From positions 124,001-188,000 of the forward strand of contig CAVSME010000006.1 in the NCBI GenBank assembly GCA_963728985.1: a stretch of DNA of 64,000 nt, written 5' to 3'. The DNA comes from DASXAI01 sp963728985. Its GTDB lineage: Bacteria; Actinomycetota; Acidimicrobiia; Acidimicrobiales; Ilumatobacteraceae. Shown here one piece after another: positions 52,273 to 61,377 of the stretch. Positions within the stretch are counted from its first letter, which is position 1, and every line of letters begins with the position of its first letter. The notes under the pieces are model-generated. The model did no database searches. It was given only the letters and a program-made list of their open reading frames with translations, and had not been told where the DNA came from. The translations under genes were made by a program, and so were the position numbers.

Positions 52273-53142
52273 TCACCGCATGTCGGCCAGCGCCTGTTCC
52301 AGGGCGCGCCAGCCGATCGTGCGCACGCGATCGTCGCCGTTGGCGAAGGCGACGCCGAGCGCCACGGCCCAGCCGTGAGCGCGTCGCCAGGTGTCGTCGT
52401 CGGCGCCGCTGGCGCGGCGGAAGCGGTCCCGTGCCGCGCCGGTGAACATCATCCACGCCACGGCCAGGTCGGTTGCCGGATCGCCGGCGGTGAGGTCGCC
52501 GAAGTCGATCACGCCCGAGAGCCGGCCACCGTCGACGAGCACGTTGAGCGGGTGGAGGTCACCGTGCAGCCAGACGGCCGGCCCGGACCACGGCGGCACG
52601 GCGAGGGCGTCGCGCCAGCACGCCCGCACGCGGTCGCCGTCGACGTTGGGTCCGAGCCGCTCCACGCCCTCGTGCAGGCGGTGGTCCCGCTCGGCGAGGG
52701 GCACGCCTCGAAAGGGGTTTGACGGCGCGTCGGGCGGAGCGGGCCGGTGCACGGTGGCGACGAAGCGGCCGAGCACGTCGGCCGCGGCGCCGGGGTCGGC
52801 GGGCGGCGTCACTTCGGCCGGCTCACCGGCCAGCCATGGGCCGATCGCCCACGGCCACGGGTACCCGGCGCCGGGCTCGCCGGAACGCAGCGGGACGGGG
52901 ACGGGCAGAGGCACGTCCTGAGCGACGATCGGCAGCCAGCGTCGCTCCTTCAGGAGCAACGGCACGGCGAGGGCGCGCCGCGGAAGGCGCGCGGTCAGCT
53001 CGGTTCCGACTCGGAACACGGCGTTGTCCCAGCCGTTGGCCAGGAGCCGCACCGGCAGCGAAGCGAGGTCAGGGTGCTGTTCCTCGAGCAGCGCGGTCAC
53101 GAGGGTGGCGTCGACATCGAACTCAGCGGCGGGCGTGGGCAC
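52273..53142 (-). CDS. aminoglycoside phosphotransferase-family kinase
   Basis: 289 aa from GTG 53142. LLANGWDNAVFRVGTELTAR is the nucleotide loop, AVWLHGDLHPLNVLVDGGRL then SGVIDFGDLTAGDPATDLAV the catalytic HGDxHxxN and IDFGD (DFG-like) motifs. Family members phosphorylate antibiotics, choline, fructosamine or small metabolites; the substrate is unknown. The frame upstream of 53142 has shadow composition. Confidence 0.87.
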   Translation of the reverse strand: MPTPAAEFDVDATLVTALLEEQHPDLASLPVRLLANGWDNAVFRVGTELTARLPRRALAVPLLLKERRWLPIVAQDVPLPVPVPLRSGEPGAGYPWPWAIGPWLAGEPAEVTPPADPGAAADVLGRFVATVHRPAPPDAPSNPFRGVPLAERDHRLHEGVERLGPNVDGDRVRACWRDALAVPPWSGPAVWLHGDLHPLNVLVDGGRLSGVIDFGDLTAGDPATDLAVAWMMFTGAARDRFRRASGADDDTWRRAHGWAVALGVAFANGDDRVRTIGWRALEQALADMR

Positions 53143-53213
53143 CCGCTCGATTCTCGCGCCACGCCGCCCGACGCTCACGGGCGGCCGTCGTCCGACTGGT
53201 ACGGTCGCAGGTC

Positions 53214-54050
53214 GTGGGGATCGTTCACCTTCCTTCCACCGCATCGGCCGAAGAGGTGCACGACGTGCTCCGACGCGATGGGGCCGTGGTGGTCGACGAG
53301 TTGGTGGACGCCGCCACGATGACGAGGATCGCCGACGAGATGGCGCCGTACATCGAGGCGACACCGTACGGGAGCGACGGCTTCTCCGGCCGCACGACGA
53401 GACGGAGCGGCGCCCTGATCGCCCGGTCGCCGTCGAGTCACGCCCTCGTGCAGCATCCCTTGGTGCTCGACGTGACCGGCCGATTGCTGCATCAGGCCAA
53501 GAGCTACCAACTGCACCTCACGCAGACCATCGCCATCGGTCCGGACTCACGCGGTCAGTCCATCCATCGGGACCAGTGGGCGTTCGACTTCTTCCCGTTC
53601 CCGGCCGATCACCACGTGCAGTGCAACACGATCTGGGCGATGACCGACTTCACCGAGGAGAACGGCGCCACGCGGGTCATCCCCGGGAGCCAGCACCTCC
53701 CGGACAGCTTCGACCACACGGTCGAGGAGACGGTCCCCGCCGAGATGCCCGCCGGGTCGTGCCTCTTCTACACGGGCAAGGTGTACCACGGGGGTGGCGC
53801 CAACCGGTCGGAGCACACTCGGCTGGGTCTGAACCTCACCTATGTCGTCGGATGGCTACGGCAAGAGGAGAACCAGTACCTCTCGGTGCCGCCGGAGGTC
53901 GCCGTGACATTGCCTGACGAGCTCCTGCGGCTCATGGGGTACCGCATGGGGGCATACGCGCTGGGCTACATCGACGATGTCCGCGACCCGATCGAGGCGC
54001 TGCGCGGACGATCGGGCTCGATGAGCTTCGGCGACCTGGTCAACGGCTGA
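53214..54050 (+). CDS. phytanoyl-CoA dioxygenase (PhyH) family protein
   Basis: 278 aa from GTG 53214. VHDVLRRDGAVVVDELVDAA, SIHRDQWAFDFFPFPADHHV with the HxD iron ligands, MTDFTEENGATRVIPGSQHL and FYTGKVYHGGGANRSEHTRL GLNLTYV with the distal His and the 2-oxoglutarate-binding Arg. All three iron ligands and Arg are present, so it is probably an active Fe(II)/2-oxoglutarate oxygenase on an acyl-CoA or small lipid. Confidence 0.87.
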   Translation: MGIVHLPSTASAEEVHDVLRRDGAVVVDELVDAATMTRIADEMAPYIEATPYGSDGFSGRTTRRSGALIARSPSSHALVQHPLVLDVTGRLLHQAKSYQLHLTQTIAIGPDSRGQSIHRDQWAFDFFPFPADHHVQCNTIWAMTDFTEENGATRVIPGSQHLPDSFDHTVEETVPAEMPAGSCLFYTGKVYHGGGANRSEHTRLGLNLTYVVGWLRQEENQYLSVPPEVAVTLPDELLRLMGYRMGAYALGYIDDVRDPIEALRGRSGSMSFGDLVNG

Positions 54051-54112
54051 CCGCGAAGAGCCTCGGCGCAGGGCCGCTTGCCCGGCACGGTCGTCATGGT
54101 GTCCTCCGAGCC

Positions 54113-54601
54113 TCACCCGCCGTAGTTCATGCCGGTGTCGCGCAGCAGCAGCGGGACCTCGTTGTCGTCGCGGACGCCCGCACCGACCGTCTCGGCCACG
54201 AAGATGGTGTGGTCGCCGCGCTTGACGGCGTCAGTCACCCGGCACTCGAACCAGTAGGGCAGATCGACGATCAGCGGGCATCCGGTCTCGGGCCCCGGCT
54301 CGAACCGGTACCCGTTGATCATGTCCCCCTCCACCTTGGATGTCCGGAAGAACGCCTTGCCGATGTCGAGCTGATCCTTCGACAGGACGTTGACGGCGAA
54401 CACACCCGTTGCCTCGATGAGCCGATGCGAGTCGTTGTCGGTCTTGATGGCGGCCGCCACCAACGGCGGCTCGAAGGAGGCCTGGGTCAGCCAGTTCACG
54501 CCGGCCGCGGCCAGCTCGTCGCCCTGCTTGGCCGTCACCACGTAGAGGCCGTAATTGATGGCTCGTAGCGCCACCTTCTTGGCCTGAGCATCGAGCGTCA
54601 T
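54113..54601 (-). CDS. flavin reductase (FMN-binding split barrel)
   Basis: 162 aa. RAINYGLYVVTAKQGDELAA AGVNWLTQASFEPPLVAAAI KTDNDSHRLIEATGVFAVNV is the flavin reductase-like domain signature (NxxTQxSFxPP). It supplies FMNH2 or FADH2 to two-component monooxygenases. A plausible partner class for the monooxygenase at 8363, though far away. The start has GGAGG-type region at 54604-54609 on the minus strand. Confidence 0.87.
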   Translation of the reverse strand: MTLDAQAKKVALRAINYGLYVVTAKQGDELAAAGVNWLTQASFEPPLVAAAIKTDNDSHRLIEATGVFAVNVLSKDQLDIGKAFFRTSKVEGDMINGYRFEPGPETGCPLIVDLPYWFECRVTDAVKRGDHTIFVAETVGAGVRDDNEVPLLLRDTGMNYGG

Positions 54602-54711
54602 GGGGGAGCGCCTCCTGGGAGTCGGTGAACGCGACCGACCTTATCCACCAACCCGGGTCGGCCGTCTCCGAGACCTGACCAGCCTCCGCGCCAGCGGGCT
54701 ACCGTCCTCGC

Positions 54712-55167
54712 ATGACGAGCGACATGGACACGATGCAGGCCGAGCGTGACTGCGAACGGCTCGTGTACCGGTACGCGTGGTTGGTCGACAGTGGCGAGGC
54801 CACCGGCATCGCCGACCTGTTCACCGAGGACGGCACGTGGGCGGCCGGCGGCGGTGAGCCCATGCGCGGGCGCGGCGGGATTCGGGCGGGCTTTGCGGCT
54901 CGTCAGGCGGTGGCGCGCCGCCAGTCACGTCACGTGATGACGAACGTGCTGATCGATGTGACCGGACCCGACAGGGCGACGGGGCGTGCGTACCTGGTCA
55001 ACTTCCGCCACGACTCGCCGACCGGCGTGGCCGAGAAGCCGGCGCCGGCCGACGTCCCCAAGTACGTCGGGGAGTACCACCTCACGTTCCGTCGCGTCGA
55101 GGGCACCTGGCTGTTCGACACCCTCGAGCTCGACCTCGCCTTCGTCCGCGGCCGGCGGCCGGACTGA
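54712..55167 (+). CDS. NTF2-like (SnoaL) family protein
   Basis: 151 aa, DCERLVYRYAWLVDSGEATG IADLFTEDGTWAAGGGEPMR GRGGIRAGF is the cone-shaped SnoaL/NTF2 fold; LVNFRHDSPTG and EYHLTFRRVEGTWLFDTLEL are the later strands. These proteins hydrate, cyclise or isomerise small ligands, or are non-catalytic. ATG 54712 is the only sensible start. Confidence 0.83.
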   Translation: MTSDMDTMQAERDCERLVYRYAWLVDSGEATGIADLFTEDGTWAAGGGEPMRGRGGIRAGFAARQAVARRQSRHVMTNVLIDVTGPDRATGRAYLVNFRHDSPTGVAEKPAPADVPKYVGEYHLTFRRVEGTWLFDTLELDLAFVRGRRPD

Positions 55168-55194
55168 TCCGACCGCCAGCCGTGCACGCTCCTA

Positions 55195-56736
55195 TCAGCC
55201 GCCGGCGTTGGCGGCGATGTTCTTGTAGGTGCCCAACTCGCCCTCGACGTTGATCAGGGGCCCGTCGGGCACGAAGTTGCCGAGCTGCTTCGGGTCGGTG
55301 ACGGTGTACTTGACCATCTGCCCGCTCTCCACCATGTACTGGTCCTTCAGGCCGGCCACACTCGCCGTCACACCGGGTAGCAGGATCGGTGCCGCCAGCT
55401 GTATCTCGTGCGAGGCGAGGGCGATGTTGGCCCGGTTGAGCCCACCCCTGTAACTCGCAGCTTCCTTCATGATCGCCACCGTGTACCACGCGTAGGCCCA
55501 GCCGGTGAAGTACGTCGACTTGTTCGGGTCGAGCCCCGCCTTGGTCAGCACGTCCTGGTAGGCCTTGATGAACGGGTCACTGGCGAGGGCCGGGTCCAAG
55601 GGATCCTTGTAGTACAGGATCGTGTACGTGTCCTTGCCGGTCAGCCCCTGGTCGATCAGTGGCTTGAAGAACTGGTTCTTCGACGCGCAGGTGGCCGAGA
55701 GGACGACCGTCGGTTTCCACGAGCCCTTCTCGATGTCGGCCAGGAGCTGGGTGCAGTAGACGCCCGTCGTCTGGATGAGCAGCACGTCGGCGCCGCTGGC
55801 TGCCGCGCTCGTGTACTGGTTGTCGACGTTCGGCGCCGTCGGGTCGTGCGGGAAGTTGGCAAGCAACTGGATGTTGGTGCCCTTGATGTAGTGGTTGATG
55901 GCCTTGACGTAGGAGTTGCCGAAGTCAGTGTTGAACGTGACCGACACCGCCTTGACCCCGTTGGGGAACTTCTGCTTCAGCCACTGCACCCACAGGCCGG
56001 CCTCGGAGTAGTAGTTCAGGGCGGGGGCGCCGGACGTCCACGGATGGCCCTCGATGTCGCCCCACTGCGGGGCGCCGGTGGCGTTGAGGAGCTGAGGCAT
56101 GCACTCGCGGTTGGTGTCGTCCCAGATGCCGAGGTTGTTCGGCGTTCCGAGCATGGCGTCGAAGGCGGCGTACTTGTTGGTCGCGAGCGCCTCGTCGGAG
56201 TTCGTCTTCGTGGCCGCCGGTGCATACTGGTCGTCCTTGCCGTCGACGACTAGCTTGCGGCCGTCGATGCCACCGTTCTGGGCCACGTAGTCGTAGTAGG
56301 CGCGCATCCCATCGTACAGCAGGGCGAAGCCGGCCAGCGGCCCTGACGTCGGGTAGCTGGCGAACATGTCGATCTCGGAGTCGGTGATGCCCTGGTTGAT
56401 GTTCCAGTCCGACGGGCACTTCGACACGTCGAGGGTGAACCCGTTCGAGCCGACGTAGAGGTTCTTGTTGTTCGGGTCCTGGCCGTACTTGCCAGTCCCG
56501 GCCCCCGGGATCACCGGACCTTCGGCGCCGGCTGCGGCCGTGGTCGCCGTTGCCGCGGCCTGGGTGGTCGCCGTCGCTGCCGCGGCGGTCGTTGCTGGCG
56601 CGGCCGTGGTCGCTGCCGCCGCCGCTGCCGCGGTCGTCGCAGCCGCGCCCCCTTTGTTGTCGCCCCCACACGCTGCTGCTACCAACCCCAATGACAGGAG
56701 CACTGTTGCCGGTGCCAGCCATCGATGCTTCGTCAC
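55195..56736 (-). CDS. branched-chain amino-acid-type ABC transporter substrate-binding lipoprotein
   Basis: 513 aa. Start VTKHRWLAPATVLLSLGLVA with lipobox LVAAAC (Cys about 23). Residues 24-85 are a nearly pure Ala/Thr linker (repeats of ATTAAAA type), then PVIPGAGTGKYG and the periplasmic-binding fold (INQGITDSEIDMFASYPTSG, AVSVTFNTDFGNSYVKAINH). It is anchored in the membrane and collects a small ligand for an ABC carrier, but no permease or ATPase gene is nearby, so it may be an orphan receptor. The linker's strand shadow makes long spurious frames on both strands. Confidence 0.87.
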   Translation of the reverse strand: MTKHRWLAPATVLLSLGLVAAACGGDNKGGAAATTAAAAAAATTAAPATTAAAATATTQAAATATTAAAGAEGPVIPGAGTGKYGQDPNNKNLYVGSNGFTLDVSKCPSDWNINQGITDSEIDMFASYPTSGPLAGFALLYDGMRAYYDYVAQNGGIDGRKLVVDGKDDQYAPAATKTNSDEALATNKYAAFDAMLGTPNNLGIWDDTNRECMPQLLNATGAPQWGDIEGHPWTSGAPALNYYSEAGLWVQWLKQKFPNGVKAVSVTFNTDFGNSYVKAINHYIKGTNIQLLANFPHDPTAPNVDNQYTSAAASGADVLLIQTTGVYCTQLLADIEKGSWKPTVVLSATCASKNQFFKPLIDQGLTGKDTYTILYYKDPLDPALASDPFIKAYQDVLTKAGLDPNKSTYFTGWAYAWYTVAIMKEAASYRGGLNRANIALASHEIQLAAPILLPGVTASVAGLKDQYMVESGQMVKYTVTDPKQLGNFVPDGPLINVEGELGTYKNIAANAGG

Positions 56737-57026
56737 GCAGACCCCCCGATGTTCGTCGACACGCACGTGAATGTCGCTGAGAGCGCAGCCCCTGGCTCTG
56801 ACGCACCACGCCGCAAACGGCTCGGCCGCACGCGGGCGCGCATCATCGCTGTCACAGGCCGAACAACGCTCGCAGTCCCCCTTCTGACGTCGGCACTTCC
56901 CCCGATCCGGCGTCGAAGTCGCACGTTAACAGAAGTCCGGCGCTCTGCTTCATCGCTCGATCAGCGGATGCTCCCCATCGTCGCGTAGGACAAGAACATG
57001 GTTGCAGACAGCAATCGATGTTGACG

Positions 57027-58589
57027 TCACGAACCGAGTCGGTCGAAGACGTTGCGCGTGATCTGCTGCACGATCGGGTCGCCTCCGGCGACGCCGTAGG
57101 CCCAGTCCGTGCAGCCTGTGGTCACCACCGTGCCGTTCGTCTGAAAGGTTCCGAGCACGGCTGCGCCGTGGGCCACGCGCTGCACGTTGGCAGGGGAGGC
57201 GTCGCCGAACAGCACGTGCGCCACGCCTTGCAGTTCGCCGACGGTGCGCATCCTCTGCAGGCCCGTCGGGTACTCGTTCACACCCGCGTCGAGATCCACG
57301 GAGTAGAGGCGCGCCGGCGCGGTGGCGAGCACCTCGAAGGTGGGCGGGCAGCCGTCCGCGTGCGTGGGCACGGGGAGGCCGTCCTGCAACGTCAGCTCGC
57401 ATCCGTCGCACTCGTAGCCGACCACACAGTCGTCGGCGCCGAGGAGGTCGCCGTAGCGCAGATCGGTGCCCTCGAAGAGCCAGTGGTCGGGCCGCCAGAC
57501 GGTGTAACCGCGCTGGCCCCGGGGTGTGCATCCGGCCTGTCGCGCATAGCCGCCGCGGGTGAACGACACGCCCGTCATGGCCACTTCCGACCGGCCGATG
57601 ATCGGGTCCGACCACATGCCGGTGAGCAGGTGGGGATGGCTGTGACGCAGCGGGTCCTCTCGCCGGGCTCGGTCCTTGTAGCCGACCATCGTGTCGCCGC
57701 CGTCCTCGAGGCGCACCTGCCAGAACGAGGTGTTGCCCGAGAAGAACGCCACGTTGCCGCCGCCGGCGACGTAGCTCTCGACGGCGTCGCGCATGGCCCA
57801 TGTCCAGTACTCGTCGTGCCCGACCGACAGCAGGAGGCGATACGGAGCCAGGAGCGCGGCGCCGCCCTCGAGGTCGGCGTTGGCGACGAAGTCGAAGCGG
57901 TAGCCCGCGCGTTCGGCCCACTCGATGAACGGCCCTTCCCACGTCGGCCACCCGGCGCACGCCGACCAGCTGCTGATGCCGTGCTCGCGGGCGTGGGCCA
58001 GCCAGGCGTCGCCGCCGAGATCGGGCTCAGCCTCGATGTTGGCGTTGCGGTGAACGAGGGGATCCGGCCGCCACAGGAAACCATGGGACGTCGGGCGCCG
58101 GAACGACACGTGCGTGCCGCCCGTGTAGAGGTTCGAGCGGCCCCAGTCGTTGTAGGCGTTCCACGTGTTCAACGAGAGCTGGACGAGGATGTCAGCCGCC
58201 GGCCGGGTTGGATGCGGTCGCAGCACGAACCCGGCGCGGCGCTCGACGATCGTGCCGTCCTCGCGAGAACCCCGCAGCAGCGCCTCGTACCAGCCCGACG
58301 CCCAGTCGCCCGCCGGGAACGTGACGGTGGCCGGCCACTCGGCACCGCGGGCCGCGGCGTCGTCGGGGATGGGATGGTTCGGTGCCACGAGTCCGTCGCG
58401 GCGCACGACCACCTCGCGCTGGCCGCCGAGGCGAGCCACCTCGAGGTCGAACGCCATCGGCATCTCGGCCGGAGCGACGCGTCCCGACGGCCGAGCGACC
58501 GTGGCGCCGCAGTGCAACGTGACGTCATCGCCCGGCTCGTAGGACGAGCGTCCGAAGTACCCCTCGACGGCGGGACCGGGTATGTGCAC
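57027..58589 (-). CDS. N,N-dimethylformamidase beta-subunit-like protein
   Basis: 520 aa. PGPAVEGYFGRSSYEPGDDV, LSLNTWNAYNDWGRSNLYTG and RLLLSVGHDEYWTWAMRDAV are family hallmarks (the N-A-Y-N/D-W and G-H-D-E-Y-W motifs bind the metal and substrate). GGGNVAFFSGNTSFWQVR completes it. DMFases cleave formamides; the small alpha subunit is not adjacent, so the protein could be a stand-alone relative on an unknown amide. ATG 58589 starts it. Confidence 0.85.
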   Translation of the reverse strand: MHIPGPAVEGYFGRSSYEPGDDVTLHCGATVARPSGRVAPAEMPMAFDLEVARLGGQREVVVRRDGLVAPNHPIPDDAAARGAEWPATVTFPAGDWASGWYEALLRGSREDGTIVERRAGFVLRPHPTRPAADILVQLSLNTWNAYNDWGRSNLYTGGTHVSFRRPTSHGFLWRPDPLVHRNANIEAEPDLGGDAWLAHAREHGISSWSACAGWPTWEGPFIEWAERAGYRFDFVANADLEGGAALLAPYRLLLSVGHDEYWTWAMRDAVESYVAGGGNVAFFSGNTSFWQVRLEDGGDTMVGYKDRARREDPLRHSHPHLLTGMWSDPIIGRSEVAMTGVSFTRGGYARQAGCTPRGQRGYTVWRPDHWLFEGTDLRYGDLLGADDCVVGYECDGCELTLQDGLPVPTHADGCPPTFEVLATAPARLYSVDLDAGVNEYPTGLQRMRTVGELQGVAHVLFGDASPANVQRVAHGAAVLGTFQTNGTVVTTGCTDWAYGVAGGDPIVQQITRNVFDRLGS

Positions 58590-58770
58590 ACGGGCACGCT
58601 ACGCGGATCGGCCGGATACGGTGAGGCCGTGGGATCAGTCGCCGGTCAAGGTCGTCCCGGCCTGCCTCGTCACCCGAACGCCGTTCCGGTACACGGCATG
58701 CGCCAGGTCGCTGCTCCCACCAAGCGGCGGGTAGTGATGCGCATCGACTTCGAACAGGAAGGGAGCGTCC

Positions 58771-59127
58771 ATGCTCAACGAGATCCACGACCTACCGCCC
58801 GGCGTGATCGGATTCGAAGTCTCCGGCAAGCTGGAGACCAGCGACTATCGAGACATCCTCCTGCCTGCCCTGCAGAACGCCGCCGCCAGCGGCGACATAC
58901 GAGTGGTCATCGTCATCCCGGAGTTCGAGGGATTTTCCGGCGGGGCGCTCTGGGAGGACATGAAGATGGGTTTCGAACACTGGCGGTCGTGGAAGCGCAT
59001 CGCTCTGGTCACCGACGTCGACTGGATGAAGCACGGGACCGAGTGGTTCGGCTGGATGACGCCAGGCGAGGTGAAGCACTTCCCGATGGCCGAGCAAGCG
59101 GCCGCCGGGGCGTGGGCGGCGGGCTGA
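58771..59127 (+). CDS. SpoIIAA-like (STAS-fold) protein
   Basis: 118 aa. MLNEIHDLPPGVIGFEVSGK LETSDYRDILLPALQNAA and HWRSWKRIALVTDVDWMKHG match the SpoIIAA-like domain of CRAL-TRIO/STAS type. The fold binds small hydrophobic ligands. Two Trp near the C-terminal third (WMKHGTEWFGWMTPG) are typical. Set upstream of the PEP-binding and universal stress genes, a usual neighbourhood for stress proteins. Confidence 0.85.
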   Translation: MLNEIHDLPPGVIGFEVSGKLETSDYRDILLPALQNAAASGDIRVVIVIPEFEGFSGGALWEDMKMGFEHWRSWKRIALVTDVDWMKHGTEWFGWMTPGEVKHFPMAEQAAAGAWAAG

Positions 59128-59277
59128 CGAGAACGTCGAACCGCGACTCCCGACGCCGCGCCTGCATGATGTGTCGTCCGCCTTCGCTGAGACCAGTGAC
59201 CTAGGTCCCGATCGACGGGCACCGGCTGGTGACCTTGGGCCCTGGTGGTGATGGCCCTCGTTCGGGACGCTGTCGCC

Positions 59278-60180
59278 ATGGAATTCATCACGTGGTTGGA
59301 CGAGCTGCGACGGCACGACGCGCCCAGCGTCGGCGAGGATGCCGCGACATTGGGGGAGCTGACGGCCGGCGGGCTCGTGGTGGCCGACGGCTACGTGCTG
59401 GCGGCGTCGGTCCTGCGGCGGATGCTGATCGGCGCCGGCGTCGATCCGTCCAGGCTGAACGCCGACGACGGGCACGACCCGGCGATGTTGCGTCGGACGC
59501 TCCTCGACGACCCGATCGACTCGTGCGCGCTCGCCCAGCTCGTCGCCGCCTACCGGCATCTCGAAGCCCGGACCGGGCTGCTCGCTCCCGCCGTCGTGCT
59601 GCGGCCATCGGTGCTCGGCTTGCACGCAGGCGCCGACCGCGGGCTGTGCGCGCCGGCGGAGGGAGTCCCCTCGATGATCACGGCGGTGCGGGCGGTGTGG
59701 TCGTCGCTGTTCGACGCTCAGTCGCTCGCCGATCGTCGCGCGCTGAGGATCGCCGGAGCGCCGAGCGCCGCGGTCCTGGTCCAGCAGCACGTGCCGGTGC
59801 TCCGGTCCGGCACTGCGTTCACCCGAGATCCCGCGCAGACGGCACGCGACGTGGTGTTCGTCGCCGCAGCCTTCGGTGGCGGTCCCGACGTGTGGACGGG
59901 GCCGCCCGCCGACACGTATCGAGTCGATCGCTCGACGCACGAGATCGTCCAGATGCGCATCACCGCCAAAGAGGCGCAATCGGTACCGGCCAGCGGCACG
60001 GCGCCAGCGGACGGCTGCCACCTTCGCGTGCTCACCGATGACGAGGCGGCCTCGGTGACGCGGACCGTGCTGGCCGTCGAGGACCTCCTGGGCGGCCCGC
60101 AGATCGTCGACTTCGGTCTGACGCCGACCGGCGATGTCGTCGTCCGCGCCGCCCGTTCGCTCGGGCTGGCGCGCTGCTGA
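59278..60180 (+). CDS. PEP/pyruvate-binding ATP-grasp domain protein
   Basis: 300 aa from ATG 59278 (GTG 59245 upstream is less likely). FITWLDELRRHDAPSVGEDA ATLGELTAGGLVVADGYVLA is the N-terminal start of PEP synthase / PPDK (PPDK_N): GxKAxxLGEL-type. HVPVLRSGTAFTRDP and EIVDFGLTPTGDVVVRAARS are later motifs of the ATP-grasp half. The PEP-utilising and C-terminal domains are absent, so it is a short stand-alone form; it may bind ATP and phosphorylate a target. Confidence 0.75.
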   Translation: MEFITWLDELRRHDAPSVGEDAATLGELTAGGLVVADGYVLAASVLRRMLIGAGVDPSRLNADDGHDPAMLRRTLLDDPIDSCALAQLVAAYRHLEARTGLLAPAVVLRPSVLGLHAGADRGLCAPAEGVPSMITAVRAVWSSLFDAQSLADRRALRIAGAPSAAVLVQQHVPVLRSGTAFTRDPAQTARDVVFVAAAFGGGPDVWTGPPADTYRVDRSTHEIVQMRITAKEAQSVPASGTAPADGCHLRVLTDDEAASVTRTVLAVEDLLGGPQIVDFGLTPTGDVVVRAARSLGLARC

Positions 60181-60376
60181 TGGGGGACCTTCGACCCTCG
60201 GGTGGCGGCCCGATGGGCAAGTTGGCCGAGGCCGCCCGCCGTCACGACGACCTGGACGAGGCCCGGCGTTCGGCTCGCGTCCTCGCAGTGCAGCTTGTGG
60301 TCGGCCGCCACCACGGCGACGCTGGCACACACATCGAGCGCCGGGGCGAAGGTGACGGTCAGGATCGAGCGCACCG

Positions 60377-61159
60377 TCACGCGCCCAGCCGGAAGGGTGG
60401 GTACCGGTCGGTCGTCAGGAGGACGGCGTACGCCATCACCCGGTCGGTCCACCGCACGAGGTCGACGACGAAGCGCTCGAAGGCACGCGGCGCACGACCG
60501 GTGAAGACGATGGCGAACCACATCACGATGACGGCGAAGAAGCCGCCGATCCAGAGCACCCCGAGCGCGATGTAGTGCGGTATGCCGAGGAACCACTTCA
60601 CAAGCGGCAGCCAGCGGTTCAGGTCTTGCCTCGCGTCGGGGTAGGGAACATCGAGATGGACGGCCTGCTCTTCGTCCGTGGAGGGGTACTCGTCACGAAG
60701 GAGGAGGGCGTAGGCGGCGACACGGTTCGAGAAGCGGAGGAGGGCCACGTTCCAGTCGAACCACCACCGCGGGTACTTCTGGCGGAACAGGATCAGCAGC
60801 AGCGGCGCCCAGAACAGGAACCCACCGGCGGCGATGATGACGACCGCGCCGGACCCGTCGGTCGAGCGCCGCGTCCACGCTCCGCCGCTGACCGCCGACA
60901 GCAAGGCGGATGGTGCCCAGTCTCCGGTGCGGCGCGCCGGCGTGCCCGGGGTGGCGATGGCGCGGGCCCGGGCCAACTGGGTGCTGCGGGGATCGTCCGG
61001 CGCGAAGGCGAGGACGATCTCGTCGGCGCCGTCGACGTGCGGGCAGTGGCCGCCGTCCAGGAGCGGGCAGGCGGGCACCTGGTTGCTGCCCGGTCCGGCG
61101 CACGGGAGCGTGACCGCCACCGGCGTCGCCCGCCGCGTCGGCGGTGGCGAGCAGGTCAT
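60377..61159 (-). CDS. DUF4389 membrane protein with Cys-rich N-terminal part
   Basis: About 260 aa from ATG 61159. N-terminal region has ACPLLDGGHCPHVDGADEIV, a pattern seen in small actinobacterial stress regulators (CPLxDGAD). Then a helix (VVIIAAGGFLFWAPLLLILF) and the DUF4389 unit: NRWLPLVKWFLGIPHYIALG VLWIGGFFAVIVMWFAIVFT GRAPRAFERFVVDLVRW with TDRYPPF end. The first unit is incomplete and only one full repeat is present. Membrane function unknown. Start is uncertain. Confidence 0.7.
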   Translation of the reverse strand: MTCSPPPTRRATPVAVTLPCAGPGSNQVPACPLLDGGHCPHVDGADEIVLAFAPDDPRSTQLARARAIATPGTPARRTGDWAPSALLSAVSGGAWTRRSTDGSGAVVIIAAGGFLFWAPLLLILFRQKYPRWWFDWNVALLRFSNRVAAYALLLRDEYPSTDEEQAVHLDVPYPDARQDLNRWLPLVKWFLGIPHYIALGVLWIGGFFAVIVMWFAIVFTGRAPRAFERFVVDLVRWTDRVMAYAVLLTTDRYPPFRLGA

Positions 61160-61326
61160 GCCCGCGCGCGGTGACGACCGGCGGCTGGTCATGCTGTCCA
61201 CCATCCTCACCCACGCCGAGAACGAGAGCGGCGTGTTCGGCATGGTCACCGCCCTCGTCGTGCAATGATCGACGGCGGGGACGTTGGTCCCTGGCGCATC
61301 CGCCCATCTCGCCCGACGGTGGAGCC

Positions 61327-61377
61327 ATGACCATCGACATCCGCAGCGGCATGACGATCCTCGAGGCCGACCGGTGA
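61327..61377 (+). other. 16-codon ORF overlapping the stress protein (PPOX remnant?)
   Basis: ATG 61327 (GGTGGAG upstream) encodes MTIDIRSGMTILEADR and ends at TGA overlapping the next GTG as GTGA. The peptide looks like the first residues of pyridoxamine-oxidase-type proteins (MTIDxRxGMxxL), so it may be the stump of a lost gene that now couples translation into the stress protein. Confidence 0.4.

Noticed and set aside
56465..56770. Ala/Val-rich plus-strand frame
   Set aside because: It is the complement of the Ala/Thr linker repeats in the binding lipoprotein, not an independent gene.
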